From an uncultured Clostridia bacterium (GTDB lineage: Bacteria > Bacillota > Clostridia > HGM11514), in assembly GCA_934464705.1 (NCBI GenBank), contig CAKSKB010000028.1, positions 1 to 22,145 on the forward strand: DNA of 22,145 nt, written 5' to 3'. Numbering within the stretch: position 1 is the first letter of the stretch; each line of letters opens with the position of its first letter. The position numbers and the translations under genes were made by a program. The notes below the pieces were generated by a model, which did not search any database, was not told the origin of the DNA, and saw only the letters and a list, made by a program, of their open reading frames with translations. Positions 8,400 through 15,422 of the stretch are shown one piece after another.

Positions 8400-9497
8400 T
8401 TATTTAGCCGTCAGAGTTTCATACCCGAAGCTGTGCACGATAATACCCGCCCTGTCCTCCGGCAGCATATACGCGCCCTTAACATCAACGGAAATATCCT
8501 TTTCGGCAATTTCATATCCGTAGGTGGTGACAAAAATAATGCTGCGGGGAGTCACCGCCATAACGGCGTCGTTGTTTACATCAATCGTTTTTATATTCGC
8601 TCCGGAATACTCGTACTCATAATTGCTGCCGGAAGAATCGATACACACAATGCTCTGTTTGCCCTTTTTAAGGCACAAAGCGATAAAATCCGAACTGTTC
8701 ACGGAAAACGACTGGAGTATCGCACCGTCATAACTGTACTGCCACGAAGCTTCCCCGGACGATGAAAACCCTACGGCTTTTATATCTCCCACCGCAACGG
8801 CGGAAGAATCGGAATAAAATTTGATATTTGTAAGAACAGTATCGGTATAAGAACTTTCAGCATAAGGGTCTTTTTTGCTTATATCGTAGAACTGTGCAAC
8901 GCTTGTAAATTCATCGCCGTTCGTATCAAAAAGGCAAAGCGCAAGTTTCTTCCCGTCATCGGAAAGCGCAGCGTCAATCACATATCTTTCGCCGAACGAA
9001 GCCCTAAACGCTCTTTTCCCGTCGGGCCCGTAAACCGTAACCTTTGAACGGTATCCCGGCTCATTGGTGACAACAACCGAAGACGCATTTTTACCGACCT
9101 TTGCAAACTGAATACCCTTGCCGTCCTCTACAGTATATGCTTTCTTCATGCCGTCAAATACCACGGCTTTGTTATCCGCCTTGCTGTATATCACAAAGCA
9201 CGAACCGTTTGACTTCATAATAGGCTCGGTAATTTTAAGTTTAACGCTTTTTCCGTCGTCGCGGCAGACGGCGTCGGTATCGTAATACACCAGGCTGCTC
9301 CCGGAGAGGCAGGACGCAAGCACCGTATCGGACTGGAACTTCCCGGAACTTTCGACCTCAAGTTTTTCGGAATAAAGCTTAGAGAAAATAGGATAAAGCA
9401 AAGGCGTATCGCGGAATGCAAACGAAAGCACCGCCAAAACCGCCAGTGCGATGATTATTACGGACAATATTCTTTTCGTTTTTGATTTTTCAGCCAT
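8400..9497 (-). CDS. DUF5711-like membrane-anchored beta-propeller protein
   Basis: The protein has 365 residues: a basic N-terminus (MAEKSKTKR), one membrane helix (about residues 9-30), and a long extracytoplasmic part of repeating beta-strands with blade-like motifs such as AALSDDGKKLALCLFD and FYSDSSAVAVGD. This suggests a seven- or eight-bladed propeller. It resembles Clostridia proteins filed as DUF5711, which I recall from memory. No function is known. No catalytic motif is visible, so a binding or scaffolding role is likelier. ATG 9497 has AAGGA about 10 nt upstream. It sits between truA (14-bp gap) and the cvpA-like gene (3-bp gap), so it belongs to the long operon. Confidence 0.8.
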   Translation of the reverse strand: MAEKSKTKRILSVIIIALAVLAVLSFAFRDTPLLYPIFSKLYSEKLEVESSGKFQSDTVLASCLSGSSLVYYDTDAVCRDDGKSVKLKITEPIMKSNGSCFVIYSKADNKAVVFDGMKKAYTVEDGKGIQFAKVGKNASSVVVTNEPGYRSKVTVYGPDGKRAFRASFGERYVIDAALSDDGKKLALCLFDTNGDEFTSVAQFYDISKKDPYAESSYTDTVLTNIKFYSDSSAVAVGDIKAVGFSSSGEASWQYSYDGAILQSFSVNSSDFIALCLKKGKQSIVCIDSSGSNYEYEYSGANIKTIDVNNDAVMAVTPRSIIFVTTYGYEIAEKDISVDVKGAYMLPEDRAGIIVHSFGYETLTAK

Positions 9498-9511
9498 CTG
9501 TAAAATTCCTT

Positions 9512-10240
9512 TCAGTAATACACACGGTTTAGGTAAAGTCCCTCCGGAGGCGCCGTAAGTCCTGCACGACGGCGGTCACGGGAACCGATAATGCCATCAA
9601 TATCGCCGGGTTCTGTTTTCCCGTTGCCGACCGAAAGCAGCGTACCGGCAATAATTCTTACCATATTATAAAGGTAGCCGTCTGCAGAGGTTTTAAGCGT
9701 AATAAGATTTTCGGATTTTGAAAGTCTGACATATTCGAGATTTCTGACAAAATCCTTAACGGTCGCACCGGCAGCGCAGAATGCGGAATAATCACGCCTT
9801 CCGTGCATGGCTTCCGCCGCTTTCAGCATTTTTTCAAAATCAAGCTTATAAGGATAATGACAGGCGTAGTTTCTTAAAAACGGGTTTTTGTGCGGAGAAT
9901 TGTCAATCAGATAAACATATTCTTTTCCCTTGCAGGAGAATCTTGCGTGAAAGTCATCAGCAGCCTTTTCGCACCTGATGACAGAAATATCGTCCGGAAT
10001 AACCGCATTCACGGCATACGGAAGCTTATCGGGAGGTATGCTCATCGGGAAATCAAAGCTGCACACATATTCCTTTGCGTGCACACCGGCGTCGGTTCTG
10101 CTGCACCCGGCAACCGTGACCTCCGCCTTAAAAAGCGCTGAAAGAGCGTTTTCCAGCACCTCCTGAACGGCAAGCGCATTTTTCTGCCTTTGCCAGCCGT
10201 GATATGCGGTGCCGTCATAGCAAAGCGTTAATTTATACAT
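9512..10240 (-). CDS. truA: tRNA pseudouridine synthase A
   Basis: TruA converts uridines 38, 39 and 40 of the tRNA anticodon arm to pseudouridine. The catalytic aspartate is D50 in GCSRTDAGVHA. Other family landmarks are the N-terminal YDGTAYHGWQRQ and the C-terminal YNMVRIIAGTLLSVG and RAGLTAPPEGLYL. The length of 242 residues is normal. GAGG lies 8 nt before ATG 10240 and overlaps the end of ecfT. The position directly after ecfA1-ecfA2-ecfT is the conserved Firmicute order. Confidence 0.97.
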   Translation of the reverse strand: MYKLTLCYDGTAYHGWQRQKNALAVQEVLENALSALFKAEVTVAGCSRTDAGVHAKEYVCSFDFPMSIPPDKLPYAVNAVIPDDISVIRCEKAADDFHARFSCKGKEYVYLIDNSPHKNPFLRNYACHYPYKLDFEKMLKAAEAMHGRRDYSAFCAAGATVKDFVRNLEYVRLSKSENLITLKTSADGYLYNMVRIIAGTLLSVGNGKTEPGDIDGIIGSRDRRRAGLTAPPEGLYLNRVYY

Positions 10241-10250
10241 ATTAAAAACC

Positions 10251-11048
10251 TCAGATAAATCTTGAAATAATTACAAAAGCCAGAAAAAGCAAACAGAACA
10301 GAATACCGACAACATCAATTTTGCCGCATTTGAGCTGCACGAGCCTCGTTCTGCCCTCGCCGCCCCTGTAACAGCGGCATTCCATGGCTACCGCCAGATC
10401 GTCCGCACGCCTGAATGCACTGATAAACAGCGGAACCAAAATCGGCACAAAGCTTTTTGCACGCTTAACCAAGCCGCCGTTTTCAAAATCCGCACCCCTT
10501 GCAGACTGCGCCTTCATAATCTTATCGGTTTCCTCAATCAGCGTGGGAATAAACCTCAGCGCAATGCTCATCATCATTGCAAGTTCATGCGCCGGAACGC
10601 CGAACCTTGAAAATGGCTTCAATATATTTTCTATACCGTCCGTCAGACGGATAGGCGATGTCGTAAAGGTAAGAAGCGTTGTTCCGGTTATAAGAAAAAA
10701 CACTCTTACAATCATCATAATCGCCATCTTTCCGCCCTGCACCGATGCTGTAAGCGGACCTATCGAAAAAAGTTTATCCCCCGGAACCATAAAAAGATTG
10801 AAAATCCCGGTGAACGCAATTATAAAAAGAACCGATTTAAGCCCGCGCACCATGTTTTTGAAAGGGATTCCCGAAATACGGACAGCCGAAAACAAAAACA
10901 CTGCGGAAACGGCAAAACCCAATATACCGTTTGCCATAAAAATCATCACTATATATATAAATGTCAAAAGAATCTTTATTCTCGGGTCGAGTCTGTGCAC
11001 GGGTGATGTGCCCGGGAAATACTGCCCGATTGTTATATCCGTTATCAT
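10251..11048 (-). CDS. ecfT: Energy-coupling factor transporter transmembrane protein EcfT
   Basis: This is the membrane scaffold that links the two ATPases to interchangeable substrate-binding S components for vitamin or metal uptake. The protein has 265 residues, multiple hydrophobic helices, and the two short Arg motifs that contact the ATPase grooves: AQSARGADF and AMECRCYRGGEGRTR. The second motif has CRC where the textbook form is ARG, a variant I believe is common in Clostridia. The start overlaps the ecfA2 stop by 4 nt (ATGA), indicating translational coupling. No S component is encoded in the window, so this is a shared (group II) module serving unlinked S genes. Confidence 0.95.
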   Translation of the reverse strand: MITDITIGQYFPGTSPVHRLDPRIKILLTFIYIVMIFMANGILGFAVSAVFLFSAVRISGIPFKNMVRGLKSVLFIIAFTGIFNLFMVPGDKLFSIGPLTASVQGGKMAIMMIVRVFFLITGTTLLTFTTSPIRLTDGIENILKPFSRFGVPAHELAMMMSIALRFIPTLIEETDKIMKAQSARGADFENGGLVKRAKSFVPILVPLFISAFRRADDLAVAMECRCYRGGEGRTRLVQLKCGKIDVVGILFCLLFLAFVIISRFI

Positions 11049-11911
11049 ACTTTACGCTCCGATGTTTTATTAAGCATTTCAGCAATCGTTTCCGCTGCGG
11101 AAAGAGGTGTACAGGCGGTTTTGTCAACGCTATGCCCCATATTGCAGAGCCGCTGCACAACCGATGCCGCCGAAGGAATCGCAAGACCGAGCCGTTCTAT
11201 ATCGCCGCTTCTCTGAAAAAGTTCTTTCGGGACGCCCGAAAGCGCAAGCTTCCCCTTGCTTAAAACAATCATTCTGTCGGCATATTTTGCAATATCCTCC
11301 ATGCTGTGGGAAACAATCACAACGGTCAGCCCGTGGCTTTTATTAAGTTCCTTAAGCAGCGAAAGAACTCTGTCCCTCGCCTTGGGGTCAAGCCCGGCGG
11401 TCGGCTCGTCCAAAACCAGAACCTCCGGCTGCATGGCTATAACTCCGCCGATTGCCGCCCTTCTTTTCTGACCTCCCGAAAGTTCAAACGGAGATTTTTT
11501 AAGAAGTTTTTCATCAAGTTCCATTGCCTCCGCCGCCATCATTACACGGCTCTTTACCTCATCTTCCGAAAGCCCCTGATTCTTAGGCCCGAATGCCATA
11601 TCGAGAAAGACGGTTTCCTCAAAAAGCTGATACTCGGCATACTGAAAAACCATACCGACCTTAAACCGTATATCACGGATATTTGCTTTTGAAATATCCT
11701 CTCCGTCCACCAGAACCCTTCCGGACGACGGCTTCAGAATACCGTTAAAATGCTGAATAAGCGTGGATTTACCGGAACCCGTATGCCCGACAATTCCAAG
11801 AAACTCGCCGTCATAAACCGACATTGAAATACCGTTTACCGAGGTCTTTTCAAAAGGGCCGCCCGGCATATATGTGTGTATTAAATTTTCAACCCTGATT
11901 CTTTCCTTCAC
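11045..11911 (-). CDS. ecfA2: Energy-coupling factor transporter ATPase EcfA2
   Basis: This is the second ATPase of the ECF transporter, 288 residues. Walker A GHTGSGKST is at 42-50, the Q-loop glutamine at about 90 in GMVFQYAEYQLF, and the signature LSGGQKRR starts at 144. Walker B VLVLDEP is at about 164-170 and the switch histidine at about 202. YAEYQLFEETV after the Q-loop is typical of EcfA2, where EcfA1 has NPDNQ. The gene overlaps ecfA1 by 4 nt (ATGA) upstream and ecfT by 4 nt downstream, so the three are coupled. The protein acts at the cytoplasmic face as a heterodimer with EcfA1. Confidence 0.96.
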   Translation of the reverse strand: MKERIRVENLIHTYMPGGPFEKTSVNGISMSVYDGEFLGIVGHTGSGKSTLIQHFNGILKPSSGRVLVDGEDISKANIRDIRFKVGMVFQYAEYQLFEETVFLDMAFGPKNQGLSEDEVKSRVMMAAEAMELDEKLLKKSPFELSGGQKRRAAIGGVIAMQPEVLVLDEPTAGLDPKARDRVLSLLKELNKSHGLTVVIVSHSMEDIAKYADRMIVLSKGKLALSGVPKELFQRSGDIERLGLAIPSAASVVQRLCNMGHSVDKTACTPLSAAETIAEMLNKTSERKV

Positions 11912-12735
11912 ACTGACAACCTCTCAATTTCGGCAATAAGCTCGTCCTCTGTCAGAACATCCGTTTTTATGTCAAAGCCCCTGTTTTTAAGTTCAAATGC
12001 AATCTCGGTCGGCTGCGGAACATCAAGCCCGAAGCCCTTCATTTCCGAAACCCTTGAAAAAACCTCTCTCGGCATACCGGAAAGCACAAGCTCGCCCTTG
12101 TTCATAACCAGAATCCTGTCCGCCTGCGCAGCCTCGTCCATGTTATGCGTTATAAGAACAACCGTAATCCCAAGTTCACGGTTAAGCTTTTTTATGGTTT
12201 CAATAACCTCTCTGCGCCCGGACGGGTCAAGCATTGCGGTCGGCTCGTCCAGAACAATATACCGCGGAAGCATTGCAATAACCCCGGCAATGGCAATTCT
12301 TTGCTTCTGACCGCCCGAAAGCATATGCGGCGCATGCATTTTATATTCCGTCATGCCGACTTTTTCAAGCGCCCAATCGACTCTCTTTCGGATTTCTTCC
12401 GGCGGAACACCGAGATTTTCGGGAGCAAATGCCACATCTTCCTCGACAACCGTTGCAACAAGCTGATTATCGGGGTTTTGAAAAACCATTCCGACAAGCT
12501 TTCTTACATCGTATGTGTCGGCGGTTTTCGTGTCGGTTCCTTCAACCAGCACGCTGCCGCCCGATGGCAGAAGTATAGCATTAAAATGCTTTGCAAGCGT
12601 CGATTTACCCGAGCCGTTCCTGCCCAATATACATACAAACTCGCCTTTTTTTATTTCAATATTTATATTTTCAAAAACCGGTGTTTCGCTTTCAGTATTC
12701 TTATATGAAAACGAAAGATTATCCGTCTTAATCAA
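11908..12735 (-). CDS. ecfA1: Energy-coupling factor transporter ATPase EcfA1
   Basis: This is the first ATPase of the ECF module, 275 residues from the chosen start. Walker A GRNGSGKST is at 38-46, the Q-loop is VGMVFQNPDNQ (Q86), the signature is LSGGQKQR from 139, Walker B is IVLDEP, and the switch histidine is H197. I chose TTG 12735 (MIKTDNLSFSY). It has AGGGG 9 nt upstream and matches where family members begin. The frame extends to an ATG at 12801, but that would overlap the methyltransferase gene by about 50 nt and add a tail (MRILRSRQGAPQ...) unlike the family. The gap to the methyltransferase gene is 13 bp. Confidence 0.94.
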   Translation of the reverse strand: MIKTDNLSFSYKNTESETPVFENINIEIKKGEFVCILGRNGSGKSTLAKHFNAILLPSGGSVLVEGTDTKTADTYDVRKLVGMVFQNPDNQLVATVVEEDVAFAPENLGVPPEEIRKRVDWALEKVGMTEYKMHAPHMLSGGQKQRIAIAGVIAMLPRYIVLDEPTAMLDPSGRREVIETIKKLNRELGITVVLITHNMDEAAQADRILVMNKGELVLSGMPREVFSRVSEMKGFGLDVPQPTEIAFELKNRGFDIKTDVLTEDELIAEIERLSV

Positions 12736-12748
12736 ATTATCGCACCCC

Positions 12749-13603
12749 TTACAGGTTTTCCCATCTTGCGGTGCACCCTGCCGGGAGCGCAATATCCGCA
12801 TCTTTAAACGGCAAACCTATCTCGTCCGCCGAAACCGCTCCGCCGAAGCGCCCGAGAGAAATCTTCAAAAGATTGCTCACCGCACTCGACGCAATACCGG
12901 TAGAATAAGTGTTGACCACAAAAAACAGCGGTTCATCGCTGAGTATTTCCATACATGAAGAAACAAGCTTGTTGAGAAGCACATCAACCTCCCATTTTTC
13001 CCCGTTGGGACCTCTTCCGTATGACGGAGGATCCATAACAACAGCGTCATATTTTTTGCCTCTTCTCGCCTCTCTCTGCACGAATTTAAGGCAATCGTCA
13101 ACAATATATCTCACATTCCCGCCCGAAAGAGAATTAAGCTCCACATTTTGCTTTGCGTGCGCAACCATACCCTTAGATGCGTCCACATGGCACACCTTGG
13201 CACCTGCCTTAAGGCACGCAACCGTTGCGCCGCCGGTATATGCAAAAAGATTGAGAACACGGATTTCCCTGCCCGAATTTTCAATTTTACTCCGCATAAA
13301 ATCCCAGTTAACAGCCTGTTCGGGAAAAAGCCCCATGTGCTTAAAACCCATAGGCTTAACGAAAAACTTCAAATCACGGTACGAAATGTTCTGCCCGTCC
13401 CCGGAAGCCGGAACATTAAAATCCCAATATCCGCCGCCTCCGCTTCTTGTATAAACCGCATCGGCATTTCTGCGGAAATCACCGCTTTGCCAGATAATCT
13501 GAGGGTCGGGTCTCAGATATGTATACTTTCCCCACTTTTCAAGCTTTTCTCCGCCCGAACCCGAAAGCAGGGTATAATCTTTCCATTTATCAGCAATCCA
13601 CAT
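12749..13603 (-). CDS. Class I SAM-dependent methyltransferase, RlmI-like without PUA domain
   Basis: The 284-residue protein has a Rossmann methyltransferase fold. SAM motif I is VLNLFAYTGGAT (116-127), the acidic ribose-binding strand is HVDASKG (about 139-145), and the catalytic-type motif is DPPSYGRG (191-198). The layout resembles the Methyltrans_SAM/RlmI family, which methylates 23S rRNA cytosine, but the N-terminal PUA domain of RlmI is missing. The actual substrate is unknown. GGAG lies 7 nt before ATG 13603. It is the first gene of the operon that continues into ecfA1-ecfA2-ecfT-truA, consistent with an RNA-modification or translation theme shared with truA. Confidence 0.85.
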   Translation of the reverse strand: MWIADKWKDYTLLSGSGGEKLEKWGKYTYLRPDPQIIWQSGDFRRNADAVYTRSGGGGYWDFNVPASGDGQNISYRDLKFFVKPMGFKHMGLFPEQAVNWDFMRSKIENSGREIRVLNLFAYTGGATVACLKAGAKVCHVDASKGMVAHAKQNVELNSLSGGNVRYIVDDCLKFVQREARRGKKYDAVVMDPPSYGRGPNGEKWEVDVLLNKLVSSCMEILSDEPLFFVVNTYSTGIASSAVSNLLKISLGRFGGAVSADEIGLPFKDADIALPAGCTARWENL

Positions 13604-13641
13604 ATTTCTGCTCCAAAATACAGTTTCGTTCTTAATATTTT

Positions 13642-13670
13642 ATTTTACCATTTTTTTATGCCGCCGTCAA
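13642..13670 (-). promoter_or_regulatory. Sigma-A promoter of the methyltransferase-ecf-truA-rho operon
   Basis: On the minus strand TTGACG (13665-13670) and TAAAAT (13642-13647) are separated by 17 bp. Transcription would start near 13635, about 30 nt before ATG 13603. It is the only strong promoter I see for the eight-gene operon. Confidence 0.75.
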
Positions 13671-13727
13671 TGCTTTTTTCAAAAAAATAATCAATTGCCG
13701 GAATATATGTAACATCTGACGAAAATA

Positions 13728-13763
13728 TAAAAAAATCGGATTAACAAAATATGTTAACCCGAT
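13728..13763 (-). terminator. Intrinsic terminator downstream of sigG
   Basis: On the minus strand a hairpin (arms 13752-13763 and 13735-13746, ATCGG and TTAACA pairings with one A/C mismatch, 5-nt loop) is followed directly by seven T residues. It would end sigG transcripts before the next operon promoter, and would also end any small RNA started at 13809. Confidence 0.8.
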
Positions 13764-13809
13764 CAAAAAATATTATAAAAAGGAGGGAAAATGAAAAAAT
13801 AATTACATT
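13728..13809 (-). ncRNA. Candidate small RNA with a C-rich anti-Shine-Dalgarno segment
   Basis: A promoter-like element at 13816-13844 and the terminator at 13728-13763 would bound an RNA of about 82 nt. Its unpaired 5' half contains UUUUCCCUCCUUUUU (about 13776-13790), complementary to a GGAGG ribosome binding site, and its 3' half is the terminator hairpin. This is the layout of C-rich regulatory RNAs in Firmicutes. It could equally be only the 3' untranslated region of sigG. Confidence 0.35.
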
Positions 13810-13815
13810 ACATAT

Positions 13816-13844
13816 ATGATACCATATTTCGTGCAAAAACGCAA
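13816..13844 (-). promoter_or_regulatory. Possible extended -10 promoter for a small RNA
   Basis: On the minus strand TTGCGT (13839-13844) and TATCAT (13816-13821) are 17 bp apart, with TGG directly before the -10 box forming an extended -10. The -35 box is weak (three of six). Confidence 0.4.
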
Positions 13845-13883
13845 TACCTTTCTTTGTACTTTTTACACAAAAACAGCCATCGT

Positions 13884-13906
13884 TTTTTGTGCACCTTGCA
13901 CAAAAA
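13884..13906. repeat. Perfect 10-bp-arm palindrome abutting the sigG stop codon
   Basis: The arms TTTTTGTGCA and TGCACAAAAA are separated by CCT. Its T-runs lie on the wrong side for an intrinsic terminator on either strand, so it is more likely a protein-binding site or an RNA-end stabiliser. A closely related sequence lies in the giant-gene leader at 6192-6209. Confidence 0.6.
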
Positions 13907-14677
13907 TCAAACATACTTTTTCATATGCCGCAAAGCCGATTTTTCAAGTCTGCTCACCTGCGCCTGACTGATACCGACCTCATCGGCAACCTCCATTTGT
14001 GTTTTTCCTTCGTAAAACCTCATCGCAAGAATCTTTTTTTCTCTTTCTTTAAGGTTTCCCATTGCCTCGCGAAGCGAAATTTCTTCAATCCAGTTTTCGT
14101 CCAGGCTCTTTTTGTCGCACACCTGGTCCATCACGAAAACCGCATCGCCGCCGTCATGGTAAACCGGTTCAAAAAGCGACACCGGTTCACGCACCGCATC
14201 AAGCGCAAGAACAATCTGTTCGGGCGGAGCATCCATTTCCTTTGCGATTTCGTCTATCGTCGGGTCACGGTTAAGAGAAGCCGTAAGCCGCTCCTTCGCC
14301 TGAAGCGCCTTGTACGCCGTATCACGCAGAGAACGGCTGACCCTTATTGAATTGTTATCCCTTAAATAGCGCCTTATTTCACCGATTATCATAGGGACGG
14401 CATAGGTTGAAAACTTAACGCCCTGGCTTGTGTCAAAATTATCTATTGACTTGATAAGCCCTATGCAGCCTATCTGAAACAAGTCGTCGGGGTTTTCTCC
14501 TCGGTTGGAAAATCTCTTAATAACGCTCAAAACAAGTCTTAAATTGCCCTGTATAAACTTCTCACGGGCAGCTTTATCCCCTGCCTTAATCTTACCGAAA
14601 AGCTCTTCCTTTTCAGCGTTTGTAAGCACCGGCAGTTTTGAAGTATTAACACCGCAGATTTCTACCTTGCTCAGCAT
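13907..14677 (-). CDS. sigG: Forespore-specific RNA polymerase sigma factor SigG
   Basis: SigG drives late forespore gene expression during sporulation. The 256 residues match the B. subtilis protein closely. The SigG-type N-terminus VEICGVNTSKLPVL (5-18) is followed by region 2 (about 45-115) with DDLFQIGCIGLIKSIDNFD and STYAVPMIIGEIRRYLRDN. Region 3 covers about 120-170, and region 4 (about 200-256) carries the helix-turn-helix KTQMEVADEVGISQAQVSRLE. GGAGG lies 8 nt before ATG 14677 but falls inside a potential hairpin (14684-14730). The gene is not next to spoIIGA-sigE as in Bacillus; an unknown membrane protein precedes it. I found no convincing sigma-F or sigma-G promoter in the 64-bp gap. 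A GTATA sits there, but no CATTHTA-type -10 box at the right distance. Confidence 0.96.
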   Translation of the reverse strand: MLSKVEICGVNTSKLPVLTNAEKEELFGKIKAGDKAAREKFIQGNLRLVLSVIKRFSNRGENPDDLFQIGCIGLIKSIDNFDTSQGVKFSTYAVPMIIGEIRRYLRDNNSIRVSRSLRDTAYKALQAKERLTASLNRDPTIDEIAKEMDAPPEQIVLALDAVREPVSLFEPVYHDGGDAVFVMDQVCDKKSLDENWIEEISLREAMGNLKEREKKILAMRFYEGKTQMEVADEVGISQAQVSRLEKSALRHMKKYV

Positions 14678-14683
14678 ATTTGA

Positions 14684-14730
14684 GTCCTCCGGGAATTATT
14701 TTGTCAATATCAATTTTTCCCAATGAGGAC
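14684..14730 (-). promoter_or_regulatory. Potential RNA hairpin burying the sigG ribosome binding site
   Basis: In the sigG transcript GUCCUC (14725-14730) can pair with GAGGAC (14684-14689), and GGGAA (14717-14721) with UUCCC (14691-14695), enclosing a 21-nt loop. The GAGG of the GGAGG ribosome binding site (14686-14690) would be paired, which should lower translation until the structure opens. Confidence 0.55.
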
Positions 14731-14741
14731 ATTTTATATAC

Positions 14742-15317
14742 TTAGTTTTCCGCTTTACCGTAAACAATCTTTCGTACAAAGCCGCTTGCCTTTTCCATAA
14801 GGTCGCAGCCGCGCTTTGCGCACGCATACCCGATATACGACGCAAAAGGCGCAGGCAGAAGCGTCAGTATATGGCAAAGCACACCGCCGCCGAAAATTTT
14901 ATATATTCCTTTGTAAGGCGACATATAAAGCTCGAACCAGGCAGTCTGGCGCACCGCCCGAACATAATCGTAAGTAGGCGAAATGCCGTTTTCGAGGTCG
15001 CCGGGGTCGATAATATAAGCCTCTTTGAAATAAAGCGGCGACACCGCCGTCCATATAAGAAGCGCAATCGGAATTATGTATACCGCAATGCTCGAAACGC
15101 ACGGAACAGGGGGCTTTTTGCCAAGACGGATATATTCCCTCGTCACCTTGAACGAATCGGAATAAATCATCATGAGATACACAAAAATAAGAAGCACGCT
15201 TGCAGGTATGTTTATCCATAAATGCGACAGCGTGAACTCGTTTGTGGCAAACACAATAAACGAGAAAAAAACCATAACAATCTGAACTTCAAATCCTTTT
15301 AGAATCAATTTTTTCAT
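14742..15317 (-). CDS. Unknown four-helix membrane protein upstream of sigG
   Basis: I do not recognise this 191-residue protein. It has a short basic N-terminus and four likely membrane helices (about 7-26, 33-51, 76-95 and 141-165). A Lys/Arg-rich loop (EYIRLGKKPPVPC) lies between helices 2 and 3, a longer loop with acidic and aromatic residues between 3 and 4, and a GGGVLCHI turn into helix 4. The tail is basic. I chose ATG 15317, which has AGAGG 8 nt upstream; the frame extends to GTG 15326, which lies too close to that site. It has its own promoter and runs toward sigG with a 64-bp gap and no terminator seen between them, so read-through into sigG is plausible. Confidence 0.75.
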   Translation of the reverse strand: MKKLILKGFEVQIVMVFFSFIVFATNEFTLSHLWINIPASVLLIFVYLMMIYSDSFKVTREYIRLGKKPPVPCVSSIAVYIIPIALLIWTAVSPLYFKEAYIIDPGDLENGISPTYDYVRAVRQTAWFELYMSPYKGIYKIFGGGVLCHILTLLPAPFASYIGYACAKRGCDLMEKASGFVRKIVYGKAEN

Positions 15318-15337
15318 AAGCAACACCTCTGTAAACG

Positions 15338-15366
15338 ATTATACCACAAAATTTTGTAAAAGTAAA
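15338..15366 (-). promoter_or_regulatory. Extended -10 sigma-A promoter for the membrane protein (and possibly sigG)
   Basis: On the minus strand TTTACT (15361-15366) and TATAAT (15338-15343) are 17 bp apart, with TGG before the -10 box. A 12-bp palindrome, ACAAAATTTTGT (15345-15356), fills the spacer. The promoter is back to back with the one at 15370-15398. Confidence 0.65.
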
Positions 15367-15369
15367 CAG

Positions 15370-15398
15370 TTGACTTTATTATTTAAATGTTATATTAT
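15370..15398 (+). promoter_or_regulatory. Sigma-A promoter of the ypsA-like / mannosidase / permease operon
   Basis: TTGACT (15370-15375) and TATTAT (15393-15398) are separated by 17 bp. Transcription would start near 15405, about 18 nt before ATG 15423. It diverges from the promoter at 15338-15366. Confidence 0.72.
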
Positions 15399-15422
15399 AT
15401 AATATATGAAAGGATGTAATAA

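Larger units (their letters stand above)
13604..13906. other. 303-bp intergenic region between sigG and the methyltransferase operon
   Basis: No protein gene of useful size lies here. It holds the operon promoter (13642-13670), an intrinsic terminator (13728-13763), a second possible minus-strand promoter (13816-13844) and a palindrome (13884-13906). On the plus strand an isolated perfect ribosome binding site precedes a two-codon reading frame (13781-13802). The region is strongly AT-rich compared with its flanks. Confidence 0.7.

Noticed and set aside
10384..11073. A 229-codon plus-strand frame opposite ecfT
   Set aside because: It mirrors EcfT, whose family assignment and coupled start are certain; the hydrophobic look is a strand-mirroring effect.
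12736..12801. N-terminal extension of EcfA1 to ATG 12801
   Set aside because: It would overlap the methyltransferase gene and adds residues foreign to the family; TTG 12735 has a well-placed ribosome binding site.
13886..13904. Rex (redox repressor) operator
   Set aside because: Rex sites are TTGTGAA-N4-TTCACAA type, 18 bp; here the half sites are TTGTGCA and the total is 17 bp.
13884..13906. Palindrome after sigG as an intrinsic terminator
   Set aside because: The U run precedes and the A run follows the stem on both strands, the reverse of what a terminator needs; the real terminator is at 13728-13763.
14731..14741. Sigma-G or sigma-F promoter directly before sigG (GTATA near 14735)
   Set aside because: No CATTHTA-like -10 box lies at the required distance of about 18 bp.
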